From: Branchiostoma floridae
Taxonomy: Eukaryota; Chordata; Leptocardii; Amphioxiformes; Branchiostomatidae
Direction of reading: 5' to 3'
NCBI RefSeq assembly: GCF_000003815.2
Contig: NC_049981.1
Coordinates: 4,438,437-4,502,436 of the forward strand
DNA length: 64,000 nucleotides
Shown here: one piece after another, positions 1 through 11,409 of the stretch
Numbering within the stretch: position 1 is the first letter of the stretch
Layout of the letters: the number at the start of each line of letters is the position of its first letter
Notes under the pieces: generated by a model
Seen by the model: the letters and a program-made list of their open reading frames with translations, nothing else
What the model was told of the DNA's origin: nothing
Database searches by the model: none
Translations under genes and position numbers: made by a program

Positions 1-700
1 GGCAGGGGTCCGGGGGCCGCCGAAGGCCCTCGGCGGGGTCCAGGGGCAGCGCCCCGGTGGGGGGACCCAGGGGGGCCAAGCCCCCCTTGAAGCTCTTGCA
101 TTTTAGGCTATTGAGAAGGCTTATTTTATCACTTTTTAGGGCCATATCTACGATCATCGTAGCAGTCACTTAACTTTTCTTCAGCAGTTTGACGTAACAA
201 TATTTCGGATAAAAGCTTCAAAGACAACTAAAAACTCATAAACAACAAACTTTACTCAGCTCAACAGTACTTGATAAATATTGTCCGAGTTGCCATCCGA
301 AGTTGAAGTGCTTACTAAGTTAGAGCGCTAGTAACGTTATCTTCGCAGCGTTGTTAGCCACCGTGCGACTTATGTAATGTTGACGGTTTGATATCCCTGC
401 GTCGCCGCCTCGCCGTCAGACGATATTCCCACGGACATGTTCCAAGAAAAATACCGGGCAAAAACCGCTGTTTCGCGTCAGATTCTATTCTTAAAAACAT
501 GTGGGACTCAGTGTTACAGTCTAATAAATATTTTGTAGAAGCACCGCCGTGGGAAACAAAGTCCAAGGAATGTATTCACGAAGCATGAATTTCGCTGTAC
601 GGCACCATGACTGTTTGAAACTCTAATCAACATCCGCGTTTGATTGATAGCTGGCGGCCCTTTGACAAAGTCGGCGAAGGATCCCACTAACACTGCCGAC
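1..700. other. Intergenic, GC-rich left edge, no gene seen
   Basis: Positions 1-100 are G/C-rich with repeated GGGGTCC and GGGGCC words, like the end of an interspersed element cut by the window edge. The remainder is AT-rich. No coding exon, tRNA or recognisable motif was found on either strand. Confidence 0.4.
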
Positions 701-799
701 ACTGCCCTGGCGGTTTGTGGGCGGGGTCACTTTGCGAGGCTTGCCTGACGCCCGGGTTTTACATACAAACTTACGATGGTTTGTAACTTACGTTGCCGA

Positions 800-1270
800 G
801 CCAAAGAGCTTCAAATTTAGAACAGGAATTTTGGGAACGCGACCCGCTATTGTTCCAAAATTATGTCGGAAAGGATTGATTCTATTTCCCGCGCTGAAAT
901 AAAAATTACGCAACTACTAGTAACTGCCTGTTGGTCAACCCCGATCCCCAAATACGGGACATTCCCCGGGAACTGGCTGTTCCGGGGAGGGATCCCACCC
1001 CACTGATAACTCGCGGCAAGGCACACTCGCTACACTTTTTACATTTTTTGGCGCGAAAGCAGGGCGCCACACGCAAAATTTAGAACAGGAAATTTGGGAA
1101 CGCAACCCGTTCTTGCTCTAGAAATGTGTCAGAAAGAATTGATTGTATTTTCCTCACAGAAAAAGAAATGACGCAACTACTAGTAAGAGCCTTTGTTTAC
1201 ATCAACCACGCTCCCCAAATAAGGAGTTCCGTAACGGAATCGTGGGGCCCCGCTTATGAATATTATTTAG
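800..1270. repeat. Diverged tandem duplication, unit about 280 bp
   Basis: The segment from about 808 (AAATTTAGAACAGGAATTTT) is repeated from about 1078 (AAATTTAGAACAGGAAATTT). Both copies go on through a shared GGGAACGC, a GTCnGAAAG block and CGCAACTACTAGTAA. The copies have diverged. No coding function is apparent; the open frames here are short and overlap the repeat. Confidence 0.65.
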
Positions 1271-1399
1271 CCTTCGCTCTTCGCGCACAGGTGTGGACTC
1301 CGTGCGGGGTCACGGAAGGTCACGCCAGGAGGCCAAAAGAAAACAAGTTACCCCTCAGAAAAGTGCCAAAATTAATTATTTTAAAGTAGTTTATGTCAA

Positions 1400-1745
1400 A
1401 ACTTTTACTTGGATCATTTTACCAACTATCTAATGCCTATCTACACCAAATTTCAGGCCATTCCATTGTAAGACCAGGGTACAGGGGGACAATATATTTT
1501 ATTTTGGTCAAAACATGACCTTGAAACCTCAATAAAATCATTTTAGAGGTAGATATGAAAAAAACTGAGAAAAAAGCATCAAGGTATTGGCCCATGCTAC
1601 CGCTGTGCCAAATTTCAGGTCATTCGGTCCAGGAACGGCGGAGATGAATCACTTTGAAGATTTGACAAAAGAAAGAAGAAAGAAAGAAGAAACATTACGA
1701 ATACAATATATTTCACCATACTATGTATGGCTGAAATATAATTAC
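1400..1745. repeat. Dispersed repeat ending in a TTTCACCATAC hairpin
   Basis: The phrases CCAAATTTCAGGTCATTCGG, AATAAAATCATTTTA and the GAAAGAAAGAAA tract followed by ATTACGAATACAATATATTT recur at 44560-44860, 45745-46035 and 47030-47720. This is a dispersed, partly tandem non-coding repeat family. Its class is not recognised. Confidence 0.65.
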
Positions 1746-2134
1746 ATTAACATTTAATTTATCAATCTCTGTACCAACAAATCTACCTGATAACATAAAT
1801 ATCCTAGATTCTGCCAAACTAATTCATTCATTTTTGGGAATGAACCATTATTTTCCAACAAGGCAACCATCATTTTTACGAAGCCTCTAACGGGATCCGC
1901 GTCTCTTGGGTTCTAGAAATGGTTCAACCAGAAAAAGTAGACGCGTGGCCCAGAATTGCCGTTTCCAGATGTCGCATTGGGTTTCTGGCCACCAAACTTC
2001 TGTGGTGTGTTGTCTTACCACTTGTCTAGTTTCCACTATTTCTAGAGACATGTGAAGTCTGGCATAGGCTACTTCAGGAGTACAAAAGCAATACGAAGAC
2101 TAAAAATTGATATCGTGTGCTCAATTTACCTTAC

Positions 2135-3104
2135 CTTGCATCTTAATCATACCAAGAAGACTCCCCTTTGCAACAGTTTGGTTTTGCTCGTTGAGAATAT
2201 CGCGCAGAGACACGCTCTCCAGGTCGCGGTTCAAGTCGTTTACAGTGATGCTCAGCTGCGATATTTCCTTTACAGATACAAACAACAAAATAAAAACTTA
2301 GGTATGAAAAGACCAAAGAAAAAGAAAATTTAAAGTACGGCTAGCTGGACAGTGTTAAAGAGAACCCAGACTTCAAAGTAGTTTTTTTTATACATATGAC
2401 TGTAATTTTTTTTGGTCGGTCGCACCATGATGAAACTTCACATATTTATGTCTACTTTAAACGACTGATTTTCTGTCTACATGCTGGATCATGGGTTAGA
2501 GATACACATTTTGGTAAAAATAATTGCCGCCTCTTCAATTGATCTACGCACAGAGTGAAGCAATAAAATCCCCATTATTATGTTGTGATAGTTTTTGAGA
2601 TTTAGCAGTGCTTACCTTATTGTTGATGAAGAACATTATAAAGAATCCCATCGCGACAAGAACTACAACAGTAGCGGCAGTCATGCAGATACGGTGGGAG
2701 CGGATGAAGCTATAAAGAGCCTGGCGGACAGTTGTTGCTTCCGTATACATGTTGCCTGCAAACAAATCCATCATTAGGATTGAATTGACACAAAGACAGA
2801 ATTTTCAAGATATAAACGACAAGTACTTACAGCATCCAATTTGAAAAAGTAAGAAAAGAAAGCTACAAAGACATCGGCTACCTGCAGACGTGTGCGTTGC
2901 GCCACGATTCACTGCCTCGGCTTCTTCGTACGTGTCTGAGGTTTCTTGGTCTACCTCTCGCTTGCCTGTAGCACCTTTACCAAAGCGAGCACGCCCTCTT
3001 GAAGCGCTCAGGTGGACAGTCGGTGATTGAGGCGGCAGCCCGGTGGTTCGGCCACTGCCGGGCCCAGAGACGGGAGACCGGACCGGCTCCGCCTGCTCGT
3101 ACAT
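2135..3104 (-). pseudogene. H-type lectin receptor copy, exons 1-3 only
   Basis: Three exons of the membrane H-lectin family are readable on the minus strand: exon 1 at 2882-3104 (starts MYEQAEPV, contains TYEEAEAV), the transmembrane exon at 2616-2755, and the stalk exon at 2135-2267. They join in phases 1 and 0, with GT donors and AG acceptors, and none contains a stop. The coiled-coil and lectin exons expected within about 1 kb are absent between 2135 and the window edge. DNA resembling intron 3 ends near 1900, where unrelated repeats begin. It is therefore most likely a 3'-truncated copy. A very long third intron running past the left edge cannot be excluded. Confidence 0.75.
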
Positions 3105-3330
3105 GTTTACTGTACTGACAGACTGATACCGACGCCTGTATTAAAACAAGTATGAATATGTCCAATCTTGTGGAGCTCAATCTAAATAAGATGGGGTATG
3201 TTTGCCCTTTTATCAAAGAACGTCTTCTGTATAATGTGCTGCTGATGGAGTTTTGTTTTCAGCTGGTGGCAGACCAATTTTCAGGATGAAGGAGTTGATT
3301 AAAGAGTACTCTCATGTTTGAATGTAACCG
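3105..3330 (-). promoter_or_regulatory. Conserved H-lectin 5' flank module (minus copy)
   Basis: About 200 bp immediately upstream of the start codon match the flank of every other membrane-type copy. The conserved order reads, toward the ATG: a block around TTGATAAAAGGGCAAACATA, then AAGCTCnACAAGATTGGACA, then GCCAGTACAGTAAACATG. It probably contains the core promoter and 5' UTR. No TATA box was assigned with confidence. Its co-duplication with exon 1 is seen directly. Confidence 0.6.
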
Positions 3331-3401
3331 ATTTTATAACAAATAATAAAAAAATACATTTTCATCCACGCCTACTGATAAACTGCATGTGGCAGAAAAA
3401 T

Positions 3402-3458
3402 GAATGAATGAATGAATGAATGAATGAATGAATGAATGAATGAATGAATGAATGAATG
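3402..3458. repeat. (GAAT)n microsatellite
   Basis: About 14 near-perfect tetranucleotide units lie just upstream of the conserved 5' module of the 2.1-3.1 kb lectin copy. Similar tracts lie upstream of other lectin modules at 4209-4282 and 52449-52500. Confidence 0.95.
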
Positions 3459-3473
3459 CTGTGTAAGAAATGT

Positions 3474-4030
3474 AACAGAAACACAGGACTGTTGCCTCAG
3501 AAAAGTTTAAGTCAGGAGGAGGCATATGTATGCAGAATTTTAACAGAAACACAGGACCGTTGCCCCAGAAACGCTTACGACAGGACGAGATGTAAATACG
3601 TGTGTACAGAATTGTAACAGTAACACAGGAGTACTGTTGTCCTAGAAACGTTCATGACAAGACGAGATGTAAATATGTGTGTACAGAATTGTAACAGTAA
3701 CACAGGACCGTTGTCCCAGAAACGCTTACAACAAGACGAGGTGTAACTATGTGTAAACAGAATTGTAACAGTAACACAGGACTATTGTCCTAGAAACGTT
3801 TATGGCAAGACGAGGTGTAACTATATGTGTACAGAATTGTAACAGTAACACAGGACTGTTGTCCTAGAAACGTTTATGGCAAGACGAGGTGTAACTATAT
3901 GTGTACAGAATTGTAACAGTAACACAGGACTGTTGTCCTAGAAACGTTTATGGCAAGACGAGGTGTAACTATGTGTGTACAGAATTGTGACAGAAACGCA
4001 GGACGGTTGTTCCAGAAACTGTTCCAAAAA
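3474..4030. repeat. Minisatellite, ~74-77 bp period, about 7.5 copies
   Basis: Tandem units each contain GTAACAG(T/A)AACACAGGA, then a CTGTTGTCCTAGAAACG-like block, then AAGACGAGGTGTAACTAT and a GTGTACAGAATT joint. Central units are nearly identical and the outer ones have diverged, which is typical of unequal exchange. The array ends at the start of an orphan lectin promoter relic. Confidence 0.9.
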
Positions 4031-4061
4031 GATCCCAACAAGGATATATACTTTGAATATC

Positions 4062-4240
4062 ATGTTTACTGTACTGGAAGACAAATATTCTACAACCTGT
4101 TTTGCAATAAGCATGAAAATTCCAATATTGTAGAATTTAATCTAGATAAGAACGAGTATGTTTACCATTTTATTAAAGACCTGCTTCTGTATGATGAGAT
4201 GCTAAGGGCGGTTTGTTTTTCGAATGAATGGATGAATGAA
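4062..4240 (-). pseudogene. Orphan H-lectin 5' flank relic
   Basis: The conserved upstream module of the membrane lectins is present from about 4240 down to the start codon at about 4062. The expected exon 1 is replaced directly after the ATG by unrelated minisatellite-flanking sequence. This is a promoter-only relic. Its outer side is a (GAAT/GAAC)n tract at 4209-4282. Confidence 0.7.
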
Positions 4241-4282
4241 TGAACGAACGAACGAACGAACGAATGAATGAATGAATGAATG
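4209..4282. repeat. (GAAT)n/(GAAC)n microsatellite
   Basis: Tandem GAAT and GAAC tetranucleotides lie at the outer edge of the orphan lectin 5' flank. Confidence 0.9.
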
Positions 4283-4657
4283 ACCTTAATTGTATGTTCG
4301 TTCTTCGATGGACAAGGTACAGGTCGTTGATAGTATGACGTAGCAAAAATTTTCAGGAAAAGAAACAGCAACACACATGTTTACGGTTTACTTTATTGTA
4401 TGCAGAGGTGTTAATACTCAGCTAATAGAATGGTCAACATCTTTTAACTTCTTTGTCCATGCAACAAGTAGATGTAGGATCAGATGTTTTGATGAAGCAG
4501 TCGATCATGGTTGTATCCATAGTATGGTAAGCTTTTCCAAGGTGAACCTGTCGTACGTGTGTTAACTGGTATCAGTGAAGTGTTTTTTATAACAACCACA
4601 TCCTCATGGAGAATATATTATCGACGTCTTATATTGGAAGATTAAAAAAAGGCTACT

Positions 4658-4775
4658 TGCAGACGTGTACGCTGCGTCACGTTTTACTCTTTGGCTTCTT
4701 CATACGAGTCTGTTTTTGGTCACATTCTCTTTGCCATACAAGATACGCCCTCTTGAATCACTCATGTGGATAATT
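4658..4775 (-). pseudogene. Degenerate H-lectin exon 1 fragment
   Basis: The minus strand carries a decayed version of the 3' half of lectin exon 1. Recognisable pieces are TTCAAGAGGGCGT, a GAAGAAGCC block, AAACGTGACGCA and ACACGTCTGCA followed by an altered donor. Substitutions and small gaps break the frame. No other exon of this copy is nearby. Confidence 0.6.
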
Positions 4776-5083
4776 TCTGCAATGTTTAATTCGAAAAACA
4801 AATAATACCATCACAAACATGGAACTCAAAATTTCAGTACCCATTGATTTTTCTCACCAAGTAACACTGCCTCGATCGTCTCAAAAGTCAACTGACCCTG
4901 CCAAAGTCAATAACTGCATATTTGAAACATAGAATCGTAACAGTATTTTTTTTGGTCCACTTAACGCTATACTAGTTAGCACCCCATTTTCAGGATGAGG
5001 AAATCGTGGATAACGAAGGTGGCTGATTAGCGACATCAACATACTATCACAGGTGATCCGTACTTGGTGCAGGCGTGCTGTTT

Positions 5084-5878
5084 TTAACCCTATCCAGACC
5101 AGGGGGGGCTAAAAGTGCCTGCGCCAACTTTGACGTCGTATAACTGGCGAACGACGTGGGCTAGGACTACGAAACTTGGTGACTTTTCCTAAAATATTAT
5201 TACCAACAATTCTGCGAAAAAAATTTAGTGTGTGATTTTTTGTGTTGACATGGCAACGGGTTTCTGACAGGCATATTTCCCAAAATTTACTAATTACAGT
5301 TTGAATTATGGGATTTCATGGTTTCATTGCTGGATCAAACTTGTTTATTTATATCATTAACATCATGTGTAATTTTGAGTTCCATTTCTAATCAAATATT
5401 CATAATTTATGCTAGTTTGACGACGTAATGGGTCAAAATCCAAGATGTCGGACAATGTCATTTTCAACGATAAATACATGTAATTTTTACTCAAATACCG
5501 TCAAAATCTTTCATTTTCTTATAAAACACAATCACTTGATCATTGTTAGTCCTTTTCTATTGGGTTTAGGGGTTATTTGTGGAAAACGTCGTATCTAATA
5601 AAATTCAAGCTGGTCGATCAGAGATGGCTGACAAATGACGTCATTTTCTGACGTCATATAGACGTCAGTGTCGTCGTCATTGGCAAAAAAAGACTTGGCA
5701 GACTTAGAGGCCAATTAAATAAGCTTAATAGTCATCATTTTGTTCAATACATTTAAGTATAGCAAAAATTTCATTTTTGGACGATTTTACATCATCTCCT
5801 CCCAATTTGGTGATCGTAACCCAAGCCGTTTTGAAATTACGAAGGGGATTTGCACAAGAGCCCCCCCACCCCGGTCCC
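5084..5878. mobile_element. Non-autonomous TTAA element, piggyBac-type, one end degraded
   Basis: It begins TTAACCCTATCCAGACCAG, matching the terminal repeat of the elements at 16247 and 62909. It ends near 5878 with a C-run and GGTC but without a clear closing TTAA. The interior has the family's ACGACGT, CCAAGATG and gacgtcat words. No transposase frame is visible. Confidence 0.6.
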
Positions 5879-5997
5879 TTTGGAAACCAATCTTTAAGAT
5901 GAAGGAGTCGATCTACGAGTATTAGAATGTATCAAAGTGGACCTTTTCAAAACAGATAATGAAAAATTCATTTACACGAGAAGGAACTCAAACACGG

Positions 5998-6300
5998 AGT
6001 GCGAGTGCCTGGAGCGCTCAGGTGGACAGTAGGTGATTGAGGCGGCAGCCCGGTGGTTCGGCCACTGCGGGCCCAGAGACGGGAGACCGGACCGGTTCCG
6101 CTTGCTCGTACATCTTTACTGTACTGACAGACTGATACTGACCCATGTATTGAAATATACATGGATATTGTCAATCTTGTAGAGCTTAATCTGAATAAGA
6201 AGTAGTATGTTTGCCCTTTTATCAAAGAACGGCTTCTGTATGATGTGCTGATGACGGCATTTTGTTTTTCAGCTTGTGGCAGACCAATTTTCAAGATAAA
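5998..6300 (-). pseudogene. H-lectin exon 1 fragment with 5' flank, frameshifted
   Basis: The start codon is at 6113, followed by MYEQAEPV and SPVSG. One G is then missing in the run that encodes GPGSG in intact copies, which shifts the frame. The exon stops matching near 6020, where it fuses to a segment (TGCGAGTGCC, CTCAAACACGG) also found at 11920 and 12290. The conserved 5' flank continues to about 6300. No downstream exons belong to it. Confidence 0.75.
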
Positions 6301-6356
6301 GGAGTTGATTTAAGTACTCGTATGTATGAAAGTAAATCTTGTCAAAACAGATACTA

Positions 6357-7440
6357 AATAAAACAGAGGTTGGGGAGGCAAAAGACCTTATGTCCGTAAT
6401 GTGTATGCGGCACTGTTAACCCTCAAGCACCCGACCCTTTTTTGCGACTAGAATGACCGAGTGGGGTCCAAACGGCCCCAAAATGTTTTGTTCATAAAAT
6501 CTCAGTTCTAATTTTTATCGGTGATAATTCTGCATACATTGCTTCGTCAATGCAAGAGAAATATTTTGACATGTTAAGGTGTTGCTGTTTCCAGCTTATC
6601 ATCATAATTCATGCAAAAGATCAAAAGGACCACTTTTTGCACTAAACCTATTCTGACCAGAGAGTGGAATTTTGAGGCCTTCAGCAACTTTTATATCGTA
6701 TAACTCATGAACGGCAAGAGCTAAAGCTACGAAACTTGGTAATATATCATAAAATATTGATAGTAAAATTTTGTAGTCAATAAAAGAAGTTGATCCGTTT
6801 TTGGGGTTGCCATGGCAACGGAATTCTGACAGGCATATTTTTGCCAAAATTTGCCAATTTCGCTTTAAACAAGGTTTTCTTGGTAAACTACACTTGTTTT
6901 CTTACAACAATTAAATTCCATGAAATTCAAAATTATTTTCATGAGTCAAAATTTACAATTTATGCTAATTTCATGAAGTTATTACTAAAATCCAAGATGG
7001 CCGCCCTTATTAGCTAAATGGCGTCATAATGTCGTCATATCATATGGTAATGACACAGAAGTTTTTCTGATGATTTAACTTTACATGTTTATTATCCTGT
7101 GAAAGTTTGGTGGTCATACGATAAGTAGTTAAGGAGTTAGTTCCAAAAGTTTATTTCAAAAACTGCCCTTTTTTGATGGGGTCCGTTTGGACCCCAGAGG
7201 GACTGAACACAGACTTTCTTTATAGTTTCCACAGTATTGTCCCAATCTTCATAAAAACTTAGGAGAAGGTATAGAAGATATTGACTGACAAAGTCACGGT
7301 AGGAATTTTTCTTCAGATTAAAAATGTTCAAATGGTACTTCAAAATGTACGCCTGGGGTCCAAATGTACCCCACTCGGTTGTTTGATGGTTAATATAAGT
7401 TATTAACTTGAGTGCAGTGCTACATTGCCCTCGTCTGTCC
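6357..7440. repeat. SINE-like repeat interrupted by a TTAA element
   Basis: Bases 6357-6415 and 7394-7440 together match the inner part of the tRNA-like SINE at 36125-36371 (TATGTGGCACTG then TTAATATAAGTTA). The two halves are separated exactly at TTAA by the 6416-7393 element. Confidence 0.75.
6416..7393. mobile_element. TTAA-flanked MITE, family 2 (piggyBac-type)
   Basis: The ends are TTAACCCTCAAGCACCCGA on the left and, read inward from the right, TTAACCATCAAACAACCGA. These are imperfect terminal inverted repeats flanked by duplicated TTAA. A nearly full second copy lies at 60479-61458. The interior includes GTTGCCATGGCAAC and CCAAGATGGCCGCC, which are shared with family 1. No transposase is encoded, so it would depend on a trans-acting piggyBac-like enzyme. 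The superfamily is assigned from TTAA plus a CCC start. Confidence 0.8.
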
Positions 7441-7479
7441 GAAAGTAACTAGAAAAAATCATAATGATGGGACTCATGC

Positions 7480-7645
7480 GTACTATGTTTAATCCTGTCT
7501 ATGTTGTCCGTTTTCCCAGCATGCAAAGGGATCCGAAATGTGGCTAGCCTTATCATAGTTCCTCTTCTGTCCCCTCATCAAATACGGAGAGGACAGCTAT
7601 AATACAGATATATGGATACCAGGCTAAAATGTGGCTTATTCTGAA
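7480..7645. repeat. Dispersed fold-back repeat
   Basis: Contains GACTCATGCGTACTATG, a TGGATACCAGGCT arm and TTATTCTGA. It matches, in inverse orientation, segments at 47785-47985 and 52030-52200, and partly 10590-10680. The two TGGTATCC/GGATACCA arms make it palindromic, as in a MITE. Confidence 0.6.
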
Positions 7646-7813
7646 CAAATGAAATAGAAAGGAAAGCACGTAACAAAGATAGAAAAGAAACATTTAAATC
7701 CAATCATTCCTTTTATTTAATCTGTGATGACCGTATGTTGTTAAGGTGCATCGTGTCGACCACTACAACTCGGGCCACACGACTTAGACCAGTGCCTGTG
7801 TAGGTTATACATC

Positions 7814-8363
7814 TCATGCGCAGGCCATCCAGTGGATACTGGCACCGTACAACTTTGAATTACTCCAAGTGCCGATTCGCACAGTCAGACTTGTTGTGGA
7901 GACCGACACCACGTTGGCCCTAAAGCGGATGTTACTATTACCATCAACATCACTTTCGAAATGGTCCAGCACTGCCCAGCCCACAGTCACCACGGGGGTT
8001 GTCCGGAAGGCGCTGCTGAACGTGGCGGTCAGGTCGAGTTGGCGATCCCCGAACACAGACATGAAGGCGCCCGCTGGTGTTACCAATGTACCGTTTTCGC
8101 CTAATATGGAAAGTGTAAAATGATGTATTTAGCGTCGTGGTCAGGTCTCAGTAGTGACTGCCAGCGTCGCACATGAAAAGGCTAACGAGGCACCACGTTT
8201 ACGCAAACGAAAATGTAAATAGGTTGAACACGACTTTCACAACGGCACACGTTTTTTAGGCATAGCTACACAAAACAGCTAGCCCATGAGCAAATACACC
8301 ATCTAACACTTCTCTCTCCCTCTTTCTCTCTTAGTCTTTCTTACATCAAAGTCTTGCGCTCTA

Positions 8364-8409
<46 letters not shown>

Positions 8410-10135
8410 CCTCTCACTCTCTCTCTCTCTCCCTCTTACGTTCCAAACTTTTTTCTCTTTCTCACCTTTTTTCTCTCCGGTTCTAGATAAAAAATTGTTT
8501 ACCTCACAGACCGGTCATGCAACTTTAAATATACAATATAATTCCACTATTAAACATCGCAACTTACAGCGTTCGATGTAGTCTCGCTGTTCCATGTGCT
8601 GGATCCGCACGTCCTTGGTCGCCATCTCTGCCTGAAGCTGCTGAATCTCTGCCTGAAGCTGCTGCATCTCTGCCTGGTACTTCTGATCTTTGGCCGCCAT
8701 CTCATTTTGAAGCTGCTGCATTTCGGCTTCCATCTCTTGGTCTTTGGCAAGAAGTTGCTGCATTTTAGCCTGGGACATTTGCTCCTTGGCCCCAGTCTCC
8801 ACCTTAAGCTGTTGCATGTCGGCCTGCAGCTGCTCGAGCACACTTTGTAGGGACAGAGAAGCTGGGACGGAACAGAAGGAAGTAGAGTATTAGATAATGT
8901 ACGTGATGTGTGTTTGCATAATTTTGTTATATTATGTACCAAAGACGTTGGCCGTTCCAAAACTACAGTTTCCATATGTGGCATACTCGTAGTTTCGGAC
9001 AGCACCCAACTCCTCTGATATGCTGATGTGTTGTCTTTCTATTTGTTTAGTTTATACTAATTTCAGCGACATGTGGAGCCTGAAATAGGCTATATCAGAA
9101 TTACAACAAGTAAAATAAAGAGACAAATATATCTGTAGCTAATTTTACCTTACCTGGCATCTTTGTAGTCCCAAGAAGACTCTCCTTAGCGGTGGTTTGG
9201 TTTTGCTCGTTGTCAACATCGCGTTGATACATGTTCTCCAGATCACGTTTCAAGTCGTTCACAGTGACGGTCAGATGCGACATTTCCTTTACAAACACAA
9301 ACATCAAAATAAAAACTTCATTTCCTTTACAAACACAAACATCAAAATAAAAACTTTGATATGAAAAGAATCAAAGAAAAAAGGAAACGTTTTGTACGAC
9401 TAAGGAGACCCAGGCTTTATAGGAAATTAGTATTTTTAGGTTTTAGTTGAAGTAAGACTACTTAAAACACGTAATTTTCTGTCTACATGCAAAAAAGTAC
9501 TGCTTATTTAATGGGTCTATTACAGATGGAAACAATAAAATTCCATTATGATATCATGATAAAAAATCTTAACCTTTTGAGATTTAGCATTGTTCACCTT
9601 ATTATTGATGAAGAACATTATGAAAAGTCCAATCACGACAAGGACTGCAACAGTAGCGGCGGCCAAACAGATACGGCGGGAGCGGATGAAGCTACAAAGA
9701 GCTTGGCGGCCATTTGCTGCTCCCTTATGCATACCGTCTGCAAAAAAAACTGATAATTTATTAAGGTTACAATTATGATGAATTCAACTTAAAATCCATC
9801 ATCAACATAATGACACAAGACAGAATTTTCAAGATATATACAAAAACAGTACTTACAGCATCCTATTCGAAAAAAGAAAGAAAAGAAAGCTACAAATTAA
9901 GACATAGGCTACCTGCAGACGTGTCTGTTGCGTCACGTTTCACCGCCTCGGCTTCTTCGTACGTGTCCGAGGTTTCTTGGTCTTCTTCTCCCTTGTCTGC
10001 AGCGCCTTTGCCATAGCGAGCACGCCCTCTTGAAGCGCTCAGGTGGACAATCGGTGATTGAGGCGGCGGCCCGGTGGTTCGGCCACTGCCGGGCCCAGAG
10101 ACGGGAGACCGGACCGGCTCCGCTTGCTCATACAT
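7814..10135 (-). CDS. Membrane-anchored coiled-coil H-type lectin (358 aa)
   Basis: The exons on the minus strand are 9913-10135, 9598-9737, 9154-9286, 8568-8861 and 7814-8100, which give an open 358-codon protein. Residues 1-75 are a cytoplasmic tail with YEQAEPV at 2-8 and a later TYEEAEAV. Residues about 95-119 form the membrane helix after the basic CSFIRSRRIC; the basic N-side predicts type II topology. Residues 122-165 are a stalk, 166-263 a coiled coil rich in MQQLQAE repeats, and 265-358 an H-type lectin domain with FSSAFRTTPVVTVGW, VSTTSLTVRIGTW and a WMACA end. Family members bind sugars such as GalNAc; the ligand here is unknown. The start is the ATG shared by all copies. A minus-strand AATAAA lies near 7711. 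It is one of two complete copies. Confidence 0.88.
8331..8442. repeat. (CT)n low-complexity tract
   Basis: Long TCTC/CTTTCT tract in intron 4 of the lectin gene at 7814-10135. Similar tracts sit in the same intron of other copies (16140-16245, 34655-34680, 42060-42192), so it is ancestral to the family. Confidence 0.9.
9281..9356. repeat. 38 bp tandem duplication of a 3' splice site
   Basis: The 38 bp starting CATTTCCTTTACAAAC at 9281 repeat exactly from 9319. They include the polypyrimidine-AG acceptor and first bases of stalk exon 3 of the gene at 7814-10135. Use of the upstream acceptor would bring an early TGA in frame. Confidence 0.85.
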
Positions 10136-10340
10136 GCTAACTGTACTGCTGTACTGGCAGACAAATACTCTACAACCTGTTTTAAAATAGGCATGAATAT
10201 GTCCAATCTTGTGGAGCTTAATCTGAATAAGAAGGTGTACCTTTGCCCTTTTATCAAAGAACTGCTTCTGTATGATGTTCTGCTGATGGAATTTTGTTTT
10301 TTTGACTAGTTGCAGACCAATTCTTAGGATGAAGGAGTCA
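10136..10340 (-). promoter_or_regulatory. Conserved H-lectin 5' flank of the 7.8-10.1 kb gene
   Basis: It matches the flank module of the other copies, including TTGATAAAAGGGCAAAGGTA-like sequence and AAGCTCCACAAGATTGGACA read on the minus strand. It lies directly upstream of the ATG at 10135. Confidence 0.6.
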
Positions 10341-11409
10341 ATCTACGAGTATAAGTATGTATTAAAGCGAACCTTTTCAAAACAGATAATAAATAAATTC
10401 ATTTACGCCCACGCTTACGCCTACGCCCATTCATTTAAGAACCTTAGTTAACTTTCCGTCCTCGACAGGGCTAGGTACAGGTCGTTAATAATATGACGTA
10501 GCAAACGAAATTCGAAAATTCGAAAAAGGATCAAAACAACACACACAAAGTTACCTAAGATTTGATAATACTAGGGTATACATATTACCACGGTAATGGG
10601 TACTAGGCGCATGCGTACTTTTTCAATCCAGTCTGGAATTTCACTGTTTTCTCAGCAAGCAATGGGATCTGAAATTCGGCCTCTTCTAAACTACATTTGG
10701 ACGGACAAGAAAAGGGAAAGAAGTCAGACAGTATACAATAAGATTCAACCATTTATTTTGTATATTCAACTTTCTTCCCCAACCATATGTAATTGAAGTG
10801 CAGAGAGCGTAATTCATATCTGCGACAGGGGTTATAAACTATACATAGGGTATAAACTCTTCCGGCTTATCCAAAGCGAGTGCCGGTGTAACTTTCATAT
10901 CTCATGCACAGGCCATCCAGTGGACTTTAGCTTGGTACATCTCGGAATTATGCCAGGTGCCGATTTGCACCGTCAGAGCGGTTTTAGTGACGGAGGTCAC
11001 TCTAGCTGAGACGCGGATGTGACCAGGGTAGTGATCCACATTCGTCAAGCCCACGGTCACCACGGGAGTTGTCCGGAAGGCCCTGCTGAACGTGGCGGTC
11101 AGGTCGTGGTACCGGTTGCCATAGCCGGGTGGAAATAAAGAAGCTTTCTTTTTCTTTGGTGTTTCCAAGTTCCCACTTTCACCTAATACGAACATTTCAA
11201 ATGTGTCCGTTTGTACAACAGCACAACATATTAACCAAAATGCTTATTTGTTTTATAAGACTTGCATAACGACATACACCATGTTCAAATACAATTCAAT
11301 CTCTGCAACGGAGATTTATGGAGATTTACTTTCGGACGCTTCGAGTGATATCTATCACTCTTCTTCAGAGTCACTAGAAGGAACTGGCAGAAAAATTCAA
11401 TAGAAGTAC

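Noticed and set aside
1126-1389. 87-codon plus-strand frame
   Set aside because: Lies on a diverged tandem duplication whose other copy does not keep the frame; no domain.
3474-4030. CRISPR array
   Set aside because: The repeat is continuous without unique spacers and the context is eukaryotic; it is a minisatellite.
8550-9005. 151-codon minus-strand frame in a second register
   Set aside because: Alternative frame of the coiled-coil exon at 8568-8861, favoured by its repeat; splice phase selects the other frame.
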